A stretch of DNA of 64,000 nt from Marinithermofilum abyssi (GTDB lineage Bacteria > Bacillota > Bacilli > Thermoactinomycetales > DSM-45169), in the NCBI RefSeq assembly GCF_014641195.1, contig NZ_BMHQ01000004.1, positions 62,001 through 126,000 on the forward strand, written 5' to 3'. Positions 61,755 to 64,000 of the stretch are shown here, piece after piece (position 1 is the first letter of the stretch; every line of letters starts with the position of its first letter). A program made the translations under genes and the position numbers. Under the pieces are notes generated by a model. The model saw nothing but the letters and a program-made list of their open reading frames with translations, was not told the DNA's origin and searched no databases.

Positions 61755-62822
61755 ATGAGTTGGAAGCAGACCAAGCTGACGGAAATGTTATCGATTGCTA
61801 CCCCGATCATCCAAGCGGGTATGGCGGGAGGCTCCACCACTCCGGATCTGGTGGCGGCGGTTTCCAACGCCGGAGGTTTGGGCACCTTGGGGGCGGCTTA
61901 CCTCTCACCTGAGGCGATGCGGGAAGCGATCCGGAAAATCCGGGAAAAGACCACCCGTCCCTTCGCTGTCAATCTTCAGATTCCGCCTCCCTACGAAGAA
62001 TCCCCCCAAGTAACGCGCCGGATGAGAAAACACCTGCAATCCTATGAAAAAAAACTCGGTGTTCCCCGTGAGGAAAAGAGCCCTCCATCAATTTCCTTCT
62101 CGGATCAAATGCGTGTCGTACTGGAAGAAAAAGTGCCGGTTTTTAGCTTCACCTTCGGTATCCCCGAACCGGAATTGATTAAGCAACTTCGGGACAACCA
62201 AACGGTTACCATTGGTACGGCAACCACCGTAAACGAAGCGGTCGAGCTGGAGAAGCGGGGAGTCGATGCGGTGGCGGCGCAAGGATTTGAAGCCGGCGGT
62301 CATCGGGGAACGTTCCAATCGGTTGCGGATTACCCCTATATTGGGTCGATGGCCCTGATTCCGCAGGTGGTAGATCACGTATCCATACCCGTCATCGCCT
62401 CTGGAGGGATTATGGACGGAAGGGGCATTCTGGCCAGCTTGGCTTTAGGTGCCGCAGGAGTGCAGATGGGCTCCGCCTTTTTGACCACATTGGAAAGCGG
62501 AGCCCATCCACTGTACAAAGAAGCCCTGCTTCAAACCACAGATGAAAGCACGGTGATCACGAAAGCCTTCTCGGGCCGGCCCGCCCGCGGCATCCGGAAC
62601 GCCTTCATTCAAGAGATGGAACGCCACCCGGAACCCATTCCTCCCTTTCCGATCCAAAATGCATTAACAAAACCTTTGCGGAAGTTTGCCGCAAAACAAA
62701 ACAACCTCGAGTATATGTCCTTGTGGGGAGGACAGGCATCTGCTCTCGGCCGGTTGGAGCCGGCGGGTGAGCTGATGGAACGGCTCCAACAAGAAGTGGA
62801 GGATCTGGTGAGCCGGTTTTAA
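61755..62822 (+). CDS. Nitronate monooxygenase
   Basis: A 355-residue FMN-dependent TIM-barrel enzyme of the NMO/2-nitropropane dioxygenase family. It has PIIQAGMAGGSTTPDLVAAVSNAGGLGTLGAAY, VFSFTFGIPEPELIKQL, the catalytic His in AQGFEAGGHRGTF and SGGIMDGRGILASLALGAAGVQMGSAFLTT. It oxidises toxic alkyl nitronates such as propionate 3-nitronate. ATG 61755 is seven bases after AAGGGGAG. Confidence 0.92.
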   Translation: MSWKQTKLTEMLSIATPIIQAGMAGGSTTPDLVAAVSNAGGLGTLGAAYLSPEAMREAIRKIREKTTRPFAVNLQIPPPYEESPQVTRRMRKHLQSYEKKLGVPREEKSPPSISFSDQMRVVLEEKVPVFSFTFGIPEPELIKQLRDNQTVTIGTATTVNEAVELEKRGVDAVAAQGFEAGGHRGTFQSVADYPYIGSMALIPQVVDHVSIPVIASGGIMDGRGILASLALGAAGVQMGSAFLTTLESGAHPLYKEALLQTTDESTVITKAFSGRPARGIRNAFIQEMERHPEPIPPFPIQNALTKPLRKFAAKQNNLEYMSLWGGQASALGRLEPAGELMERLQQEVEDLVSRF

Positions 62823-62870
62823 CATACTTGCGTAAGAAGTCTCCCGCTTCTATAAGATGAAATCGATGAA

Positions 62871-63062
62871 TCGTATACCAGTCAGACATGTCCTGTCTGC
62901 AAGAGGAGAAAGAAAGTCTCCTTTAGAAACTACCGCTGCTCCTGTGGATACCAAGAACATCGAGATACGCATGGAGCGAGAAATATTCTAGCCAAATCGC
63001 TCTATGGAGAAATTCGGCATCTCGAAGTTTCCACGAAGCAAACGTATCTACGGATCGCCTAA
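62871..63062 (+). pseudogene. tnpB: tnpB 3' fragment (RNA-guided nuclease remnant)
   Basis: Open from 62871 to TAA 63060-63062. It encodes the TnpB zinc finger (C-P-V-C at the first pair, C-S-C at the second, in [20 protein letters not shown]) and the third RuvC motif with its Asp in [14 protein letters not shown]. About 350 N-terminal residues, including the first two RuvC acidic residues, are missing, so there is no nuclease activity. Confidence 0.8.
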
Positions 63063-63251
63063 GCGAGAAGTAGTAGATGGTCTGTTCCGACCCGGGTACA
63101 CATCGTACCTGTTGCTTACTTAGGAATCGAGATAGCTTTCCGATCACTTCGATCGAGTATAGAAGGAAAACCCTTCGATACGTGAGAGTTTCTCAGTTCT
63201 GATGGTAAGAAACTCCCACTTCTTAGCGTTAGCGCAAGTGGGAGAGGTTCA
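63063..63251 (+). ncRNA. Right end / omega-RNA region of the IS605-type element
   Basis: The 190 bases after the tnpB stop end in CTCCCACTT (63213-63221), a 14-base loop and AAGTGGGAG (63236-63244), then AGGTTCA. This 9-bp perfect hairpin is the characteristic right-end structure of IS605-type elements and the 3' scaffold of the guide RNA used by TnpB. The bases after 63251 would have been the guide segment. Expression is not shown by sequence. Confidence 0.6.
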
Positions 63252-63264
63252 TGGGAAGCCACGG

Positions 63265-64000
63265 CTACATCGATGAGTTCTCCCGATCTCCCGGGGTGTT
63301 CGGAGGGCTTTGCTTCCGGCGGCGATACCACAGGTAGACGGGAATGATCAAAGCGGCCAACAGCATGGCAGGGGGAACAAGTGCCGCTCCGACGACCAAC
63401 GCCCCTTCCAATAGATCTCGCAGCCAGCCGAGAGATTGGACGAACGACAACGTGATTTGTTTCCACAATCCCGGCTTCCCCTCCGCGTCATTCAAAGCGG
63501 CGTATTGGACGGCGTGAACGGTGACGGTGGAGTAGTCGGTTTGGTTTTCCAGGTATTGTATACGCCCTTTTATCTGCTCGATCTCTTCCTGAACCACGGA
63601 CAACTGCTGGGAAACCTGAAGCAGATCGTCGGTGTTTTTGGCTTCGTCCATCATTTCGAGAAGACGTTTTTCCACGGCTTTCTTTGCCCTGAGCCGGGAT
63701 TTCAGATCCACGTATTCTTCCGTGACGTCATTGCCGGAGATGTTTTGGGAGGAGATTTCCTGTGCCACGTCCTCAATCTGATTCAGGAAGCTTTGGAAGG
63801 AATCCTGGGGAATCCGAAAGACCAACGTGCCCGTCACTTCTTTTCCGCTTCGGGATTGGGAGGCGTTGACCAAATACCCGCCCCGCTTTTTAGCCGCCGC
63901 CTCCATGGCCTTCCGCGCTTTTGACAGATTGACCACTTTCATGTTCAAATCGGCTTGATAAATCACTTTGCGTTGTTCTTGGGAAACGGCGGCTCCCTTT
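63265..64000 (-). CDS. DUF4349 domain protein (5' end outside window)
   Basis: At least 245 residues. The DUF4349 domain opens VIYQADLNMKVVNLSKARKAMEAAAKKRGGYLVNASQS. A coiled coil of about 50 residues (VDLKSRLRAKKAVEKRLLEMMDEAKNTDDLLQVSQQLSVVQEEIEQIKGRIQYLENQ) is next. A juxtamembrane helix (LWKQITLSFVQSLGWLRDLLEGALVVGAALVPPAMLLAALIIPVYLWY) and a basic tail (RRRKQSPPN) end the protein. The frame is open to base 64000, where a signal peptide or lipoprotein start is expected just outside. Function of the family is unknown. Confidence 0.85.
   Translation of the reverse strand, partial: KGAAVSQEQRKVIYQADLNMKVVNLSKARKAMEAAAKKRGGYLVNASQSRSGKEVTGTLVFRIPQDSFQSFLNQIEDVAQEISSQNISGNDVTEEYVDLKSRLRAKKAVEKRLLEMMDEAKNTDDLLQVSQQLSVVQEEIEQIKGRIQYLENQTDYSTVTVHAVQYAALNDAEGKPGLWKQITLSFVQSLGWLRDLLEGALVVGAALVPPAMLLAALIIPVYLWYRRRKQSPPNTPGDRENSSM

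Larger units (their letters stand above)
62830..63251 (+). mobile_element. Internally deleted IS200/IS605-family element
   Basis: Between the nitronate monooxygenase gene and the DUF4349 gene lies a 420-base remnant. It keeps a short left part, the last 63 codons of a tnpB gene and a full right end with the family's subterminal hairpin, ending at TTCA (63248-63251). The left part carries a small imperfect hairpin (AGAAG/CTTCT, 62835-62851). No tnpA is present, so it could move only with help. Confidence 0.7.

Overview
The window reads as a chromosome segment of a moderately GC-rich, Gram-positive, probably spore-forming member of the Bacillales, with Thermoactinomycetaceae-like relatives the best guess. 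The grounds are strong AGGAGG-type ribosome sites with frequent TTG and GTG starts, a T-box leader on alaS, lipoprotein-type binding proteins, and the Bacillus-like order recD2 / PRC-barrel / AI-2E permease / alaS / ireB-like / ruvX / DUF1292 / mltG. The taxon is inferred from gene content only.

Layout. (1) 1-1.7 kb: end of a cobalamin operon (cbiG tail, cbiA/cobB). (2) 1.8-3.1 kb: a decayed stretch with a PIN-toxin remnant and a multiply frameshifted 3' piece of gapN. (3) 3.1-19.7 kb: a complete inositol catabolic island. It holds three Gfo/Idh/MocA dehydrogenases, a LacI-type regulator, a ribose-type ABC importer, IolI, IolD, IolE, IolB, a Cgl0159-family TIM barrel, IolC and IolA. Nine GCGCTT-centred palindromes precede the regulator and the sub-operons and are the likely operators of the local LacI protein. 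Base composition jumps at about 16.2-16.4 kb: the last three genes are much richer in G/C, so the island looks like a mosaic. (4) 19.7-21.5 kb: a hairpin, an epimerase remnant, a winged-helix regulator with a divergent palindrome, and a DUF4395 protein. (5) 21.8-33.3 kb: the conserved housekeeping block, with two tandem DUF1292 genes and two tandem mltG genes. (6) 33.4-41.4 kb: cupin, flavin-reductase-fold protein, a PHO-box promoter driving a Tat-exported PhoX phosphatase with its own TatA, a YitT protein, a class B penicillin-binding protein, PhzF and a LysE exporter.

(7) 41.4-59.0 kb is the most striking part: an ectoine locus that combines synthesis, breakdown and uptake. On the minus strand, eutB and a PucR-family regulator are followed by ectA-ectB-ectC and ectD, with a sigma-B-like promoter in front of ectA. 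On the plus strand, diverging from eutB, run doeA/eutD, eutC, a cystathionine gamma-synthase-like enzyme, a doeB/eutE-like deacetylase, a homoserine dehydrogenase, an aldehyde dehydrogenase and the importer ehuB-C-D-A. No dedicated diaminobutyrate transaminase (DoeD) and no EnuR-type regulator are present. The gamma-family PLP enzyme plus homoserine dehydrogenase suggest a different lower pathway.

(8) 59.1-64 kb: M55 aminopeptidase, GNAT, a broken VOC gene, pterin dehydratase, nitronate monooxygenase, a remnant of an IS200/IS605-type element that keeps the tnpB 3' end and right-end hairpin, and a DUF4349 gene running off the edge. I found no tRNA, rRNA, CRISPR array or prophage.
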